Source of the DNA: Myxococcales bacterium
GTDB lineage: Bacteria; Myxococcota_A; UBA9160; SMWR01
Assembly (NCBI GenBank): GCA_022572485.1
Contig: JACZVU010000012.1
Span: 1 to 30,077, forward strand
DNA length: 30,077 bases
Reading direction: 5' to 3'
The notes beneath the pieces are model-generated. The model did no database searches and was not told where the DNA came from. It saw only the letters and a list, made by a program, of their open reading frames with translations. This document shows positions 7,299 through 15,248 of this stretch, piece by piece; within the stretch, counting starts at the first letter, position 1; each line of letters opens with the position of its first letter. Both the position numbers and the translations under genes were made by a program.

Positions 7299-8545
7299 GG
7301 TGTCGCCTCTTCGGGTATTTCGTCGTCGTAGAGCAGGACTTCGACTTCTGCACCATCCGCCATGCCCTCCAGCTCGCGCGGAACGATCACACAGCCGTCG
7401 GCTCTTACGGTTGACGACAGGATCGAAGCGCCGGACGTGGCGATGGGGATGACCTTCTCACTCTCCAACGCGACGCGTACGTAATCGGTTCGACCCACCT
7501 CGGAACTGATCTTGCGAGCGAGCGGAAGCTGCACCCGTCGGTGAGGCCATTCGCGTGAGCGCCCCCCCAGCGCGCGCAGACTCGGTCCCGCGAAGAACTC
7601 GTAGGCGCACAAACAGCTCACCGGATTACCCGGTAGCAGGAACACCAGTCGACCTTCGATCCGGCCGATTCCCGTCGGGCTCGAGGGGCGCATCGAAATA
7701 CCGTGAAAGTCGAGGCTTCCGAGTTCCGCGACCAATCGCGGCGCGTGGTCTTCGGTTCCCACCGAGCTGCCACCAGAGACGATCACCACATCGGCGTCCG
7801 GGACGCAAAGCGCCTTGCGGATGATCTCCGGGCGATCGGGCAGGATCTCGAAGGGGAGCAGTTCACCCCCGTCGCGGGCCACCAGCGAACGCAAGACAAC
7901 CGAGTTGCTATCGACGATGCGCGGCCCCTCGGGTCGACTGCCCGCCGGCAGCAGCTCGTCCCCCGTGACGACCAACTGAACCCGCGGGCGCCGCACGCAT
8001 CCCGGAGCGCGAACGCCGATCGAAGCCAGCAGGCCCGCATCCTGCGGCCGCAGGCGGCGGCCCGCCCGCAGAACGAGATCGCCGATGCGGATGTCTTCGC
8101 CAATCGCTCCGACGTTTTTTTGCGGAGCCACCGCCTCACTGATCTCGACCTTTCCGTCCTTCTCTTCGCAGACTTCGGCCATCACCACGGCATCCGCACC
8201 CTCTGGAATCGGGGCACCCGTCATCACCCGAATCGCCGATCCGCGCTCCACTCGACTCGCAAAGGGCTTGCCGGGAAGCGCCTCTCCCTGAATGGTGAAC
8301 GCGATGGTGTCATAGGCACTCGCGCCAAAGGTGTCTTCACCCCACACCGCGTAGCCGTCCATCGCAGAGCGCGCGAACCCGGGCACGTTGATTTCCGCGC
8401 GCACATCTTCGACCAGCACCCGACCGACGCAGGAGTGGAGATCCACCACCTCGGGCGGGAGCGGGCGGGTATGCTCGCGAAGGAAATCCTGTACCACCTC
8501 CACATCCGCCCGTTCGGCAAAACCCTTCATCCGAACATCGCGCAT
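7295..8545 (-). CDS. moeA: Molybdopterin molybdenumtransferase MoeA
   Basis: A standard-length MoeA of about 416 residues from ATG 8545. It shows the N-terminal linker and domain III with NVPGFARSAMDGYAV, MTGAPIPEGADAVV, the MoCF fold with RVQLVVTGDELL and VIVSGGSSVGTEDH, then LPGNPVSCLCAYEFF and a C-terminal beta domain. It catalyses metal insertion into MPT-AMP. A GGCAGGAG sequence lies just before the ATG; a second ATG at 8530 is possible. The frame stays open upstream to 8746, but that extension shows no homology and crosses a strong hairpin. The stop overlaps the TTG start of the second moeA. Two paralogues in tandem are known in organisms that handle both molybdenum and tungsten; a metal assignment for either copy is not possible here. 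Confidence 0.93.
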   Translation of the reverse strand: MRDVRMKGFAERADVEVVQDFLREHTRPLPPEVVDLHSCVGRVLVEDVRAEINVPGFARSAMDGYAVWGEDTFGASAYDTIAFTIQGEALPGKPFASRVERGSAIRVMTGAPIPEGADAVVMAEVCEEKDGKVEISEAVAPQKNVGAIGEDIRIGDLVLRAGRRLRPQDAGLLASIGVRAPGCVRRPRVQLVVTGDELLPAGSRPEGPRIVDSNSVVLRSLVARDGGELLPFEILPDRPEIIRKALCVPDADVVIVSGGSSVGTEDHAPRLVAELGSLDFHGISMRPSSPTGIGRIEGRLVFLLPGNPVSCLCAYEFFAGPSLRALGGRSREWPHRRVQLPLARKISSEVGRTDYVRVALESEKVIPIATSGASILSSTVRADGCVIVPRELEGMADGAEVEVLLYDDEIPEEATP

Positions 8546-8564
8546 GGCTCCTGCCCCGAAATTA

Positions 8565-8598
8565 CGTGGGCAGGGAAACTCCGGCCTCCCTGCCCACG
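8565..8598 (-). promoter_or_regulatory. Perfect 12-bp hairpin in the moeA 5' leader
   Basis: CGTGGGCAGGGA at 8565-8576 pairs exactly with TCCCTGCCCACG at 8587-8598 across a 10-nt loop. It ends 19 nt before the moeA ATG on the minus strand and is followed there by TAATTT and the GGCAGGAG ribosome site. This could be a leader attenuator, a protein-bound RNA element or an expression platform. A smaller CGCGGC/GCCGCG stem lies further upstream at 8641-8665. I could not match the leader to the molybdenum-cofactor riboswitch by eye. Confidence 0.55.
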
Positions 8599-9659
8599 CG
8601 AAACACCGAATTCGATGGATCACCGCTCGCTCGGCCACGACGCGGCAGCTGCTCATCGAGCCGCGGGAGGATACCAGAGAAAAGGAGAAGCCCGGGGCGC
8701 GGTGGGTACCTGCACCCGCACAAGAGGCCGCGGCGCGGCTGGGCACCCTTGCAATGGACGCGCTTGTGTGGATGCATGAGATCGTGGTCTGACGCGGCGG
8801 AGAGTCGCGCCGACATCGAGCACGCAGAGCCGAAACCCTGGTTCACCGAGGCGGCGGGCGTCTCCCGGGCCTCCGACGGGGCAAGCCCTGGTTGGTGGCC
8901 GAAGCGACGCTGCGGATTATCCCCCGAGCCCCTGCACAACAATGCTGACTGCGAGCGGCTCGCGTGTCCGGCTGAGCGTCTTCGAGGAGAATTGAAGACA
9001 GCCGCGGTGCACCGGTTCACATCCAGAACGGATGAGGCCACACCCTCGGCCGCTACTCAAGAAGACTCCTCTCGTACTCCGTGCGCATTTTGGAAGCTCC
9101 CGGGTCTGGGAGACCCTCCCGCGCCTCATCCGCGAAGTCGGCTGATCTGGCGCTGGCTCCGCGAATCGTTCGCCCGCCCCCACCGACACCAATCGTGTAC
9201 GCAGGTTGCGCAGCTTGTGATGCGGTCGACGGAAGCGAGACCTCGGATCTCCTCGAGCCGCGTTCCACAGCGTACGACTCCACCGTACTCCTCAAAGCGA
9301 GATCGATCAATCGGATTTTTCAGCGGGGCCGCGCGATGCTTCTCGCCCCGAAACCCCACGGCCTCGCTGGCGAACCCTTCGGATTCGCTTTGCGGCGACA
9401 AGACCTTTTCGGTCTCGCCTGGAGCGCGCGAGGGGTTGCCCCCGCGGGACCGCGCAGCCCGGCCGATCTCGCTACACTCGCGCCCGCTCGGGGGGCCAGG
9501 TGGCGACTCCGAGAGCTTTGGAGGGCAAATCGCTGCCCGCCCCAGCGGATCTCCTGAACAATGCAGCGGGCGAATCGGCCGCGTGAGTGGACTCGTTGGC
9601 CGCCTCGTCCAAACGCACGCGGATCCGTGTAATCCACAAAACGGAGAGATGGGGGATTC
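8599..9659. other. Gene-free region of about 1.1 kb with several hairpins
   Basis: Open frames cross this region on both strands, but none shows recognisable homology, sensible codon use or a start with a ribosome site. It separates the divergent moeA and DHH genes. Between 9370 and 9446 three hairpins follow closely: GCGAACC/GGATTCGC (9370-9388), GGCGA-GACC/GGTC-TCGCC (9394-9419) and CGCG-GGGG/CCCC-CGCG (9427-9446). A possible -10 for the DHH gene, TGTAAT at 9628-9633, lies 26 nt before its GTG, without a good -35. No tRNA, RNase P, SRP or tmRNA signature was recognised. Confidence 0.5.
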
Positions 9660-11048
9660 GTGGCGCGCCGTATCATTTTGTGTGATGGAGCTGAATTGGC
9701 CCGCTTCTGGGGCCGCATCGGCACCGGCGAGATCGAGATCCTTACCTGGGTTCCGCGTGAGGACGAACCACGCGCCCGCCCGCCCGGATTCCACTCCCTG
9801 CAGGGCGGACTCACCGTTGAGGGAATCGAGAAGCTCAACCCGAAGGTCGGAGACGAGTTCGCGCTCGTGAGTGAGGATCTCCCGTTCGTGCGGGCGGCGG
9901 TTGCTGCGATCTCGGAAGTCCACCCCGAAGCTCCGCTGTTGCTGCTCTCCGACAAGGTCGATTCCGAGGACCTTCCCGACCACCCATGCCTCCTGCGAAC
10001 GGGCTTGCGTTCGCTGATTCGAGATGACATCGACGAAGAGTTCGCCCACCTCGCCAACCTCCATCGGATGGTGAAATTGCGAGAACTCGTCGAACCGAGG
10101 GAAAAACTCGGGATCCTCTTGCAGCCCGACCCCGATCCCGATGGCATCGCCTGCGGCTATGCGTTACGCGCGCTGCTCGGCCGCAAGCGTCCAACCGCTC
10201 CCATGATTTCCTTCGGCGAGGTCAAGCGCCCGGAAAACATCGCGATGATCAATGCGCTCGGGATCGACATCCGAACCGTCACTCCCGATGATCTCGATGA
10301 GTTCGATGGACTGGCGCTACTGGACGTCCAGCCCACTGTATTTGGCGAGAACATGCCAGCGCGGGTGCGCTCGGTGGATGTGGTAATCGATCATCACCCG
10401 GAACGCCCGGGCTACGACGCGGTATTCCGAGACATCCGCCCCAACTACGGCGCCACCGCAACGATCCTGACCGAGTACATCCGTGCTGCGGGCCTCGATC
10501 TTTTTCCCAGGCTCGCGACGGCGCTCGTGTACGGCATCAAGAGCGACACGCAACTGCTCGGGCGAGAGACGAGCCACCACGACATCGCTGCGTTCGCCTA
10601 CCTCCACGCGAGCCACAGTCCCGCGCTCCTGCGGCGCATCGAGCGCCCCGCGCTTCCGACCAGTGGATTGCGCGCACTCGGGCGGGCGCTTTCGAACACC
10701 AAGGTCGAAGATGGCATTCACTTGCTGGTGCTCGGACGTGTCGGTGAAGAGGTGATTCCCCAGGTCGCGGATCTAGGGCTCCAGGCGGAGGGTGCCGAGT
10801 GGGCGATCGCGGCGGGGATCGTCGGCTCCGATCTCGTGTTCTCGGTTCGCAACGTGGGGTATGTGCGCGCCGCGGGGGACGTCGTGCGCGACGTCGTCGA
10901 GGGACTCGGGGTCGGTGGTGGACACCGCTCGATGGCCAAGGGGATCATCCCCCTGAAGGCATTTCGCAAAGTCTACGGGAGCGCCACCCGCGAACAGATC
11001 CGAACCGCTCTACACGACGCCTTCGTAAACGCAATTCACGGTGACTGA
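9660..11048 (+). CDS. DHH-family phosphoesterase with DHHA1 domain
   Basis: The 462-residue protein has an N-terminal region of about 140 residues with a Rossmann-like alternation (MARRIILCDG to LLLLSDKVDSEDL) and then a DHH phosphoesterase domain. The metal-binding motifs are QPDPDPDGIACGYALRALL (about 158-176), LLDVQP and VIDHHPERPGY. A DHHA1 domain ends with GVGGGHRSMAKGIIP. Relatives (NrnA, RecJ-like) degrade nanoRNAs, pAp or cyclic dinucleotides in the cytoplasm; the exact substrate is open. The start is GTG 9660 behind a GGAGAGATGGGGG stretch; an ATG at 9649 is out of frame. Its stop overlaps the next gene's GTG by 8 nt, so the two are translationally coupled. Confidence 0.88.
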   Translation: MARRIILCDGAELARFWGRIGTGEIEILTWVPREDEPRARPPGFHSLQGGLTVEGIEKLNPKVGDEFALVSEDLPFVRAAVAAISEVHPEAPLLLLSDKVDSEDLPDHPCLLRTGLRSLIRDDIDEEFAHLANLHRMVKLRELVEPREKLGILLQPDPDPDGIACGYALRALLGRKRPTAPMISFGEVKRPENIAMINALGIDIRTVTPDDLDEFDGLALLDVQPTVFGENMPARVRSVDVVIDHHPERPGYDAVFRDIRPNYGATATILTEYIRAAGLDLFPRLATALVYGIKSDTQLLGRETSHHDIAAFAYLHASHSPALLRRIERPALPTSGLRALGRALSNTKVEDGIHLLVLGRVGEEVIPQVADLGLQAEGAEWAIAAGIVGSDLVFSVRNVGYVRAAGDVVRDVVEGLGVGGGHRSMAKGIIPLKAFRKVYGSATREQIRTALHDAFVNAIHGD

Positions 11049-11517
11049 TTTGACGAACCCCACGGTGGTTCCGAATGTGGCGGCCATCGCAGGTCTGGTT
11101 GGTCGCAAACTCGGCACGACGGATTGGATCGAGATCTCCCAGGAGAAAATCGACGCATTCGCGACAGCTACCGGAGATCACCAATGGATTCATTGCGACG
11201 TCGAGCGAGCCCAGCGGGAATCCCCCTTCAAGTCGACCATCGCCCACGGCTACCTCTCGGTCGCACTCACACCCGTCTTGCTCTCAAAGCTGTTGGTTGT
11301 CAATGATTGCAGGACGGTCATCAATACGGGGATCGAAAAGTTGCGGCTCTCGACTCCAGTGCTCGCGGGGTCGCGAATTCGCATGTCGGCGACCGTGAAA
11401 GATGCGCGCAAAGTGCCGCGCGGAGGCATTCGGACCAACATCTCGGTTCGCTTCGAGGTCGAAGGCTCGGACAAACCGGCCTGCCACGGAGTTGTCACCT
11501 ACGTCTACTTCCCCTAG
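11041..11517 (+). CDS. MaoC/NodN-like hot-dog hydratase
   Basis: A 158-residue MaoC-type protein with the hydratase signature ATGDHQWIHCDVERA at about residues 42-56 followed by STIAHGYLS, giving the usual Asp and His pair of (R)-specific enoyl-CoA hydratases. It would hydrate a trans-2-enoyl-CoA; NodN-like members of this length are common and mostly uncharacterised. GTG 11041 lies inside the end of the DHH gene (GTGACTGA overlap), so the two are co-translated. The stop codon TAG at 11515-11517 is formed by the left end of a MITE-like insertion. Removing the element with one TA copy would leave CCC TAA, so the protein end is unchanged. Confidence 0.88.
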   Translation: MTDLTNPTVVPNVAAIAGLVGRKLGTTDWIEISQEKIDAFATATGDHQWIHCDVERAQRESPFKSTIAHGYLSVALTPVLLSKLLVVNDCRTVINTGIEKLRLSTPVLAGSRIRMSATVKDARKVPRGGIRTNISVRFEVEGSDKPACHGVVTYVYFP

Positions 11518-11661
11518 CAGGATGCTGAAAAACGGTTTCGAGGCATGACAAAATCCGCACCGATCACCGAATCTCGCTCCGAGGTCCGGCACCTGAGGAC
11601 CAAATCCAGTGATCCAGTGCACTCTCCAACTGCGCGAAATCACTTTTTCAGCACCCTGCTA
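11515..11661. mobile_element. 147-bp MITE-like element with 18-bp terminal inverted repeats
   Basis: TAGCAGGATGCTGAAAAA at 11515-11532 and the reverse complement of TAGCAGGGTGCTGAAAAA at 11644-11661 match at 17 of 18 positions. The outer TA on each side fits a TA target-site duplication, as made by IS630/mariner-type transposases. No transposase fits inside, so it would be a non-autonomous element moved in trans. It sits exactly in the stop codon of the MaoC gene. The interior (11533-11643) shows no gene. The family assignment is inference; the inverted repeats are seen directly. Confidence 0.7.
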
Positions 11662-11721
11662 AGGAGCGTGACCCCAGAATGGGGTCGCGCGACGCTGCAA
11701 GGGAAACCAGCGCTTTCCCCG

Positions 11722-11800
11722 GCTAGAGAGCTTCGCAATTCTGGGAGACGCGCCTCTCCGTCGGAAGCCGGTGTTACCCTATTCTGCGCGGCTCTCTAGC
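11722..11800. repeat. 79-bp inverted-repeat element upstream of nadE
   Basis: GCTAGAGAGC at 11722-11731 recurs as its exact reverse complement at 11791-11800. The match extends inward imperfectly to about 14 of 16 positions (GCTAGAGAGCTTCGCA against GCTAGAGAGCCGCGCA). It may be a second small mobile repeat or a long stem-loop. A separate short hairpin, GACCCC-AGAAT-GGGGTC, lies at 11670-11686. With the MITE these fill the 365-nt gap before nadE; nothing else was recognised there. Confidence 0.5.
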
Positions 11801-11882
11801 GCCCGCCCCGCCAACCGCGACCCGAGCCAAATCCGGAAATCACCGTCTTGACGACGGCGAACGCGCCGCCGATCCTGCGGTG

Positions 11883-13529
11883 ATGCGGCTGGCCATCGCT
11901 CAGGTAAATCCCACGGTCGGCGATCTGGCCGGCAACCGTCGACTCGTCGAGGAAGCCGCCGCCAAGGCGGTCAGCGAGCGCGCAGACCTGGTGGTACTGC
12001 CAGAGATGGTACTGACCGGCTACCCGCCGATGGACCTGCTAGAGCGAGATGGCTTCGTTCGCGATCAGCTCGGCGAACTCGACGCGCTCCTTCCGATGTC
12101 TCGGAGCATTCCGATCGTGCTCGGAGCAATCGTTCCCCACCAGGAGAACGGACGCACCCAGCTCCACAATGCGGCCGTATTGCTCGCCAACGGAGAACGC
12201 CGCGCAGTCCGCGCGAAATCTCTGCTTCCGGCCTACGACGTGTTCGACGAGCGCCGCCACTTTGCGCCCGCGACCCGGCGCGAACCCGTGACACTGCAAG
12301 ATGGAGGATTGCTTCTCGGACTGACCGTCTGCGAGGACGCCTGGGTCGACCGGATGGGTTACCCGACCAATCCGGTCGCGGAACTCGCGGACGCAGGCTG
12401 TGCGGCGATTATCAATCTGTCTGCGTCGCCCTGGCACGTATCGAAACCGGCCGAACGCAGGAAGTTGATTGGAGACCTGGCGCGAAACAACGGGGTACCG
12501 ATCTGCTTCGTCAATCAGGTAGGCGGAAACGACGGGTTGATCTTCGATGGGGGCTCGTTCATGCTGGACGCGCACGGGCGCGTTCAGCAGAAGCTCGCGC
12601 TCTTCGAGCCCGCCTTCGAGGTGGTGGACCTAATCGATCCATCGGCGTCGTCGGACGAGGCGGACATCGGCGATCCGGACGCAATCACACAGCTCGAATC
12701 AGGGTTGATCCTCGGAATCCGGGACTACTTTCGCAAACAAGGGCTTCCGCCTGGCGCGGTGGTTGGCGTATCGGGCGGAGTCGACTCAGCGGTCACCGCG
12801 CACCTAGCCGTTGAAGCGCTCGGGCCGGATCGCGTGCTCGGCATCGCAATGCCGGGGCCTTTCTCATCGGATCACAGCCTCGAGGATGCCGAAGCGCTCC
12901 ATCGAACACTCGGCATCGAGATTCGACGCGTAGACATGACACCCATATACGACGCTTACATGGGCAGCTTCCGGTCGCTCATTGGGAAGCGAGACCGCTA
13001 TGGGGTCACCGGCCAGAACATCCAATCGAGAATTCGCGGCGCCCTGTTGATGGCGATCTCGAACGCTGATGGGAGACTCGTTCTTGCAACGGGAAACAAG
13101 AGCGAGCTGAGCATCGGCTACTGCACATTATACGGTGACACAGTAGGAGGACTCGCGGTTTTGGGCGATGTCTACAAGCGTGATGTCTACGCGCTCGCGC
13201 GGCACGCGAACGCGACCGGCGAGCGAATCCCACTCCGCACGATCGAGAAGCCTCCTTCCGCTGAGTTGGCTCCGGGCCAGCTCGACAGCGACGACCTCCC
13301 TCCCTACGACGTACTCGACGCCATCCTCGAACGCGCAATCGAAGGGGGGCTCAGTGCCGAAAGCATCTCTCCGCCCGCAGGCGCGACCTCGCAGACGGTT
13401 CGCGACGTCGTCAACCGGCTGGATCGAAACGAGTACAAACGCCGCCAGGCACCCCTGATCCTGCGGACGTCACCCAAGGCTTTCGGCTCTGGACGTCGCC
13501 TCCCCATCGTCCACCGCTATCGCATCTGA
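11883..13529 (+). CDS. nadE: Glutamine-dependent NAD+ synthetase
   Basis: A 548-residue two-domain enzyme. The N-terminal nitrilase-type glutaminase domain (1 to about 260) has the catalytic Glu41 (LPEMVLTGYPP), Lys112 (AKSLLPAYDVFDERR) and Cys150 (TVCEDAW). The C-terminal synthetase domain (about 270-548) has the ATP-pyrophosphatase loop GVSGGVDSA (295-303) and later LATGNKSELSIGYCTLYGD. It makes NAD+ from nicotinate adenine dinucleotide, ATP and glutamine-derived ammonia. GTG 11880 and ATG 11883 are adjacent; ATG gives the canonical MRLAIAQVNPTVGD start. There is no clear Shine-Dalgarno. A possible TTGACG (11848-11853) with 17-nt spacing would place transcription very near the start codon. 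All catalytic residues are present. Confidence 0.95.
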   Translation: MRLAIAQVNPTVGDLAGNRRLVEEAAAKAVSERADLVVLPEMVLTGYPPMDLLERDGFVRDQLGELDALLPMSRSIPIVLGAIVPHQENGRTQLHNAAVLLANGERRAVRAKSLLPAYDVFDERRHFAPATRREPVTLQDGGLLLGLTVCEDAWVDRMGYPTNPVAELADAGCAAIINLSASPWHVSKPAERRKLIGDLARNNGVPICFVNQVGGNDGLIFDGGSFMLDAHGRVQQKLALFEPAFEVVDLIDPSASSDEADIGDPDAITQLESGLILGIRDYFRKQGLPPGAVVGVSGGVDSAVTAHLAVEALGPDRVLGIAMPGPFSSDHSLEDAEALHRTLGIEIRRVDMTPIYDAYMGSFRSLIGKRDRYGVTGQNIQSRIRGALLMAISNADGRLVLATGNKSELSIGYCTLYGDTVGGLAVLGDVYKRDVYALARHANATGERIPLRTIEKPPSAELAPGQLDSDDLPPYDVLDAILERAIEGGLSAESISPPAGATSQTVRDVVNRLDRNEYKRRQAPLILRTSPKAFGSGRRLPIVHRYRI

Positions 13530-13591
13530 CGAAACCTGCGCGGCGCTGTAGTTCGACACGAGAAACACGGGACTGTAGCAAGCGCCTCGAA

Positions 13592-14065
13592 TTAACCGGC
13601 TTCGGAAATCGCGCGAACGTTCTCGGCGCGGGCTCCGCGGGGGCCCTCTTGGACGACATATTCCACGACATCACCCTCGGCGAGCGAATCGTAGTCACTC
13701 GGACCGAGACCCGAGCGGTGGAAGAAGACTTCGCGCCCGTCATCACCCCGAACGAAGCCGAAACCGCGTTCGCGCACCAGCTTCTTGATCTTCCCCTTGA
13801 CCTTCGGACCGGTCGGCGCTGCACTTTGCGCGCTGGCCCGACGCCCGCGACCTCCCCTCTTGGGTCGGCCACGTCCCGTGTTGTAGCGATCGCTCGAGAC
13901 GAACTCTTCTCGGAACAACTTCACCGGGACCACGAGGTCCTGCATCTCGGAAGATTCGGGACTGAGGAGCACCTCGTCGTCACCCGCGTCGACCATGGTG
14001 TAGCGGAGCCCCGTATTGCGATGCGTGACCAGAGATCCCGGTTCGACTTCCTCCAACGACAACAT
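13592..14065 (-). CDS. Cold-shock-domain protein with an N-terminal extension
   Basis: From ATG 14065 (AAGGGA about 8 nt upstream) the protein has 157 residues. Residues 88-155 are a cold-shock domain with RNP1-like GFGFV (101-105) and RNP2-like VFFHRS (113-118), so it should bind single-stranded RNA or DNA. Residues 1-60 form a small acidic, beta-rich segment (PGSLVTHRNTGLRYTMVDAG, VVPVKLFREEFV) that I do not recognise. A Gly/Arg-rich linker at 62-86 joins the two parts. Typical CspA proteins are only about 70 residues, so this is an enlarged form. It is convergent with nadE, 62 nt between stops. It may act as an RNA chaperone or regulator. Confidence 0.85.
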   Translation of the reverse strand: MLSLEEVEPGSLVTHRNTGLRYTMVDAGDDEVLLSPESSEMQDLVVPVKLFREEFVSSDRYNTGRGRPKRGGRGRRASAQSAAPTGPKVKGKIKKLVRERGFGFVRGDDGREVFFHRSGLGPSDYDSLAEGDVVEYVVQEGPRGARAENVRAISEAG

Positions 14066-14440
14066 GGCGAGATCCCTTTGCTGCGGGCCACACATCCGAA
14101 GCGAGCCAGCTCGGGCGTGACCCAGTTCGGCCCGGACGAAGCTGGTGATGGGCGTCGGGGCGGTGCTCACACCTCGGGTGGAGTCATCAGAAACCCAACG
14201 AAGGCAAGAGGTTAGGTGATCGCTCCCCTAGGGTCAAACGCTGCTCGGGAGACGCCGTCCCGGCTCACTTGGGCGCTTAATGGAAGGTCAACCGTGAGGC
14301 CCAACCTCGCGCCAGGCTGGAAATTCCGAGAATCCAATCGCGACGCGCGCTGCGGCTCGGCACCCCTGTATCCGAGATGCCTCGGCGCTTACCATCACAG
14401 ATGCGATCCGCGGACTCTCCACACAGCCAATTTCGGAAAG
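14066..14440. other. 375-nt spacer: leader and promoter region of the cold-shock gene
   Basis: No gene is supported between the cold-shock start and the DsbA-like stop at 14441. The minus-strand frame from 14065 stays open to 14170, but it adds only low-similarity sequence. The region holds the candidate promoter described separately and a second TTGACC box further upstream without a fitting -10. Confidence 0.5.
14209..14237 (-). promoter_or_regulatory. Candidate sigma-70-type promoter for the cold-shock gene
   Basis: On the minus strand TTGACC (14232-14237), an exact 17-nt spacer and TAACCT (14209-14214) resemble a -35/-10 pair; the -35 is 5 of 6 and the -10 is only 3 of 6. Transcription would start near 14202, giving a leader of about 137 nt. 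Long leaders are typical of cold-induced csp mRNAs. Confidence 0.4.
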
Positions 14441-15166
14441 CTAATTCTTGGCCAGTTCCTCGTCGATCACGCGCGCAAAGGATCCATATGGCTGCGCACC
14501 GGAAAGAAAACGGCCATTGATGAAAAAGCTCGGCGTTCCCGACACACCCAGTTTACGCGCCAGCGCCAGATCGTCATCGATCGCCTTCCGAACCGACGAA
14601 GACGAGAAATCACTGTTGTATTTCTCAATGTCCATGCCGATCTCACCCGCGTAGCGCAGATAGGTCTCCGGACTCAGATCCTTCGGGCTGGCGAAGATCT
14701 GATCGTGCATCTCCCAGAATTTACCCTGTCGATGCGCGGCCTCTGCGGCCTGGTGAGCCGCTCGGGCTTTGCTGTGCATCGCTAGCGGGAGGTGCTTGAA
14801 CGCGAAGCGGACCTCGTCACCGTATTCTTTGGTAATTTGTTCGAGCGCCGGGTTGACGCGGACGCAGAACGGACACTGAAAATCGGCCCATTCGACGATG
14901 GTGACTTTCGCGGATTCAGAACCGCGGACTGGCGCGTTGCCAACCTCAATTTCATACACCTTCTGGGGATCCGGGCGCTTGGGAGCAGAGGGTCGATCTG
15001 CAATCTTAGGAGCTGCCGCTGCGACCTTCAGCGATTCATTGATCTCGACGAGTTGAGCGGACCCGCGATCGATGGACATCGCGAGCAGATAAGCACCCCC
15101 CAGGATCGAAGCACCCAATATCAATGCCACTGCAACCAGCGCACCTCCTGATGACTGTCCTTGCAT
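14441..15166 (-). CDS. Membrane-anchored DsbA-like thiol oxidoreductase (thioredoxin fold)
   Basis: A 241-residue protein with an N-terminal hydrophobic segment (about 8-30) acting as a signal anchor, a linker rich in Ala, Lys and Pro, and a DsbA/DsbG-like thioredoxin fold. The redox motif is CPFC at 98-101 in EWADFQCPFCVRVNP, and the cis-proline loop is VSGTPSFFINGRF near residue 218. It would oxidise or isomerise disulfides in the periplasm. The start is well supported: AAGGAG lies 9 nt before ATG 15166. It stands after an 82-nt gap behind the queuosine-salvage gene and may have its own promoter. DsbA against a BdbD-like role cannot be separated by sequence reading. Confidence 0.9.
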   Translation of the reverse strand: MQGQSSGGALVAVALILGASILGGAYLLAMSIDRGSAQLVEINESLKVAAAAPKIADRPSAPKRPDPQKVYEIEVGNAPVRGSESAKVTIVEWADFQCPFCVRVNPALEQITKEYGDEVRFAFKHLPLAMHSKARAAHQAAEAAHRQGKFWEMHDQIFASPKDLSPETYLRYAGEIGMDIEKYNSDFSSSSVRKAIDDDLALARKLGVSGTPSFFINGRFLSGAQPYGSFARVIDEELAKN

Positions 15167-15248
15167 TTGTTTGTGCTCCTTCGCGACTGCGGCTTGAGCC
15201 GATACATAGGGCCCAGCCGAACGATAACCCAGATTTGCACTCGGATCG

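Noticed and set aside
8546..9659. Housekeeping RNA (RNase P, tmRNA, SRP RNA) in the long spacer
   Set aside because: The conserved core sequences of these RNAs were looked for on both strands and not found.
8566..9870. Long plus-strand open frame of about 434 codons across the moeA-DHH spacer
   Set aside because: It has Arg/Ser/Pro-rich composition typical of shadow frames in GC-rich DNA, no homology, and runs into the DHH gene in another frame.
9126..10064. Minus-strand frame opposite the DHH gene start
   Set aside because: It overlaps a well-supported DHH gene on the other strand and resembles no protein family.
11545..11799. Small plus-strand frame of 84 codons inside and after the MITE
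   Set aside because: It crosses the boundary of the repeat element and the second inverted repeat, has no ribosome site, and has no similarity to a transposase.
13530..13591. Bidirectional terminator between nadE and the cold-shock gene
   Set aside because: The 62-nt convergent spacer has no clear stem followed by a T-tract.
14216..14785. Plus-strand frame between the cold-shock and DsbA-like genes
   Set aside because: It overlaps the DsbA-like gene in antisense and shows no recognisable domain.
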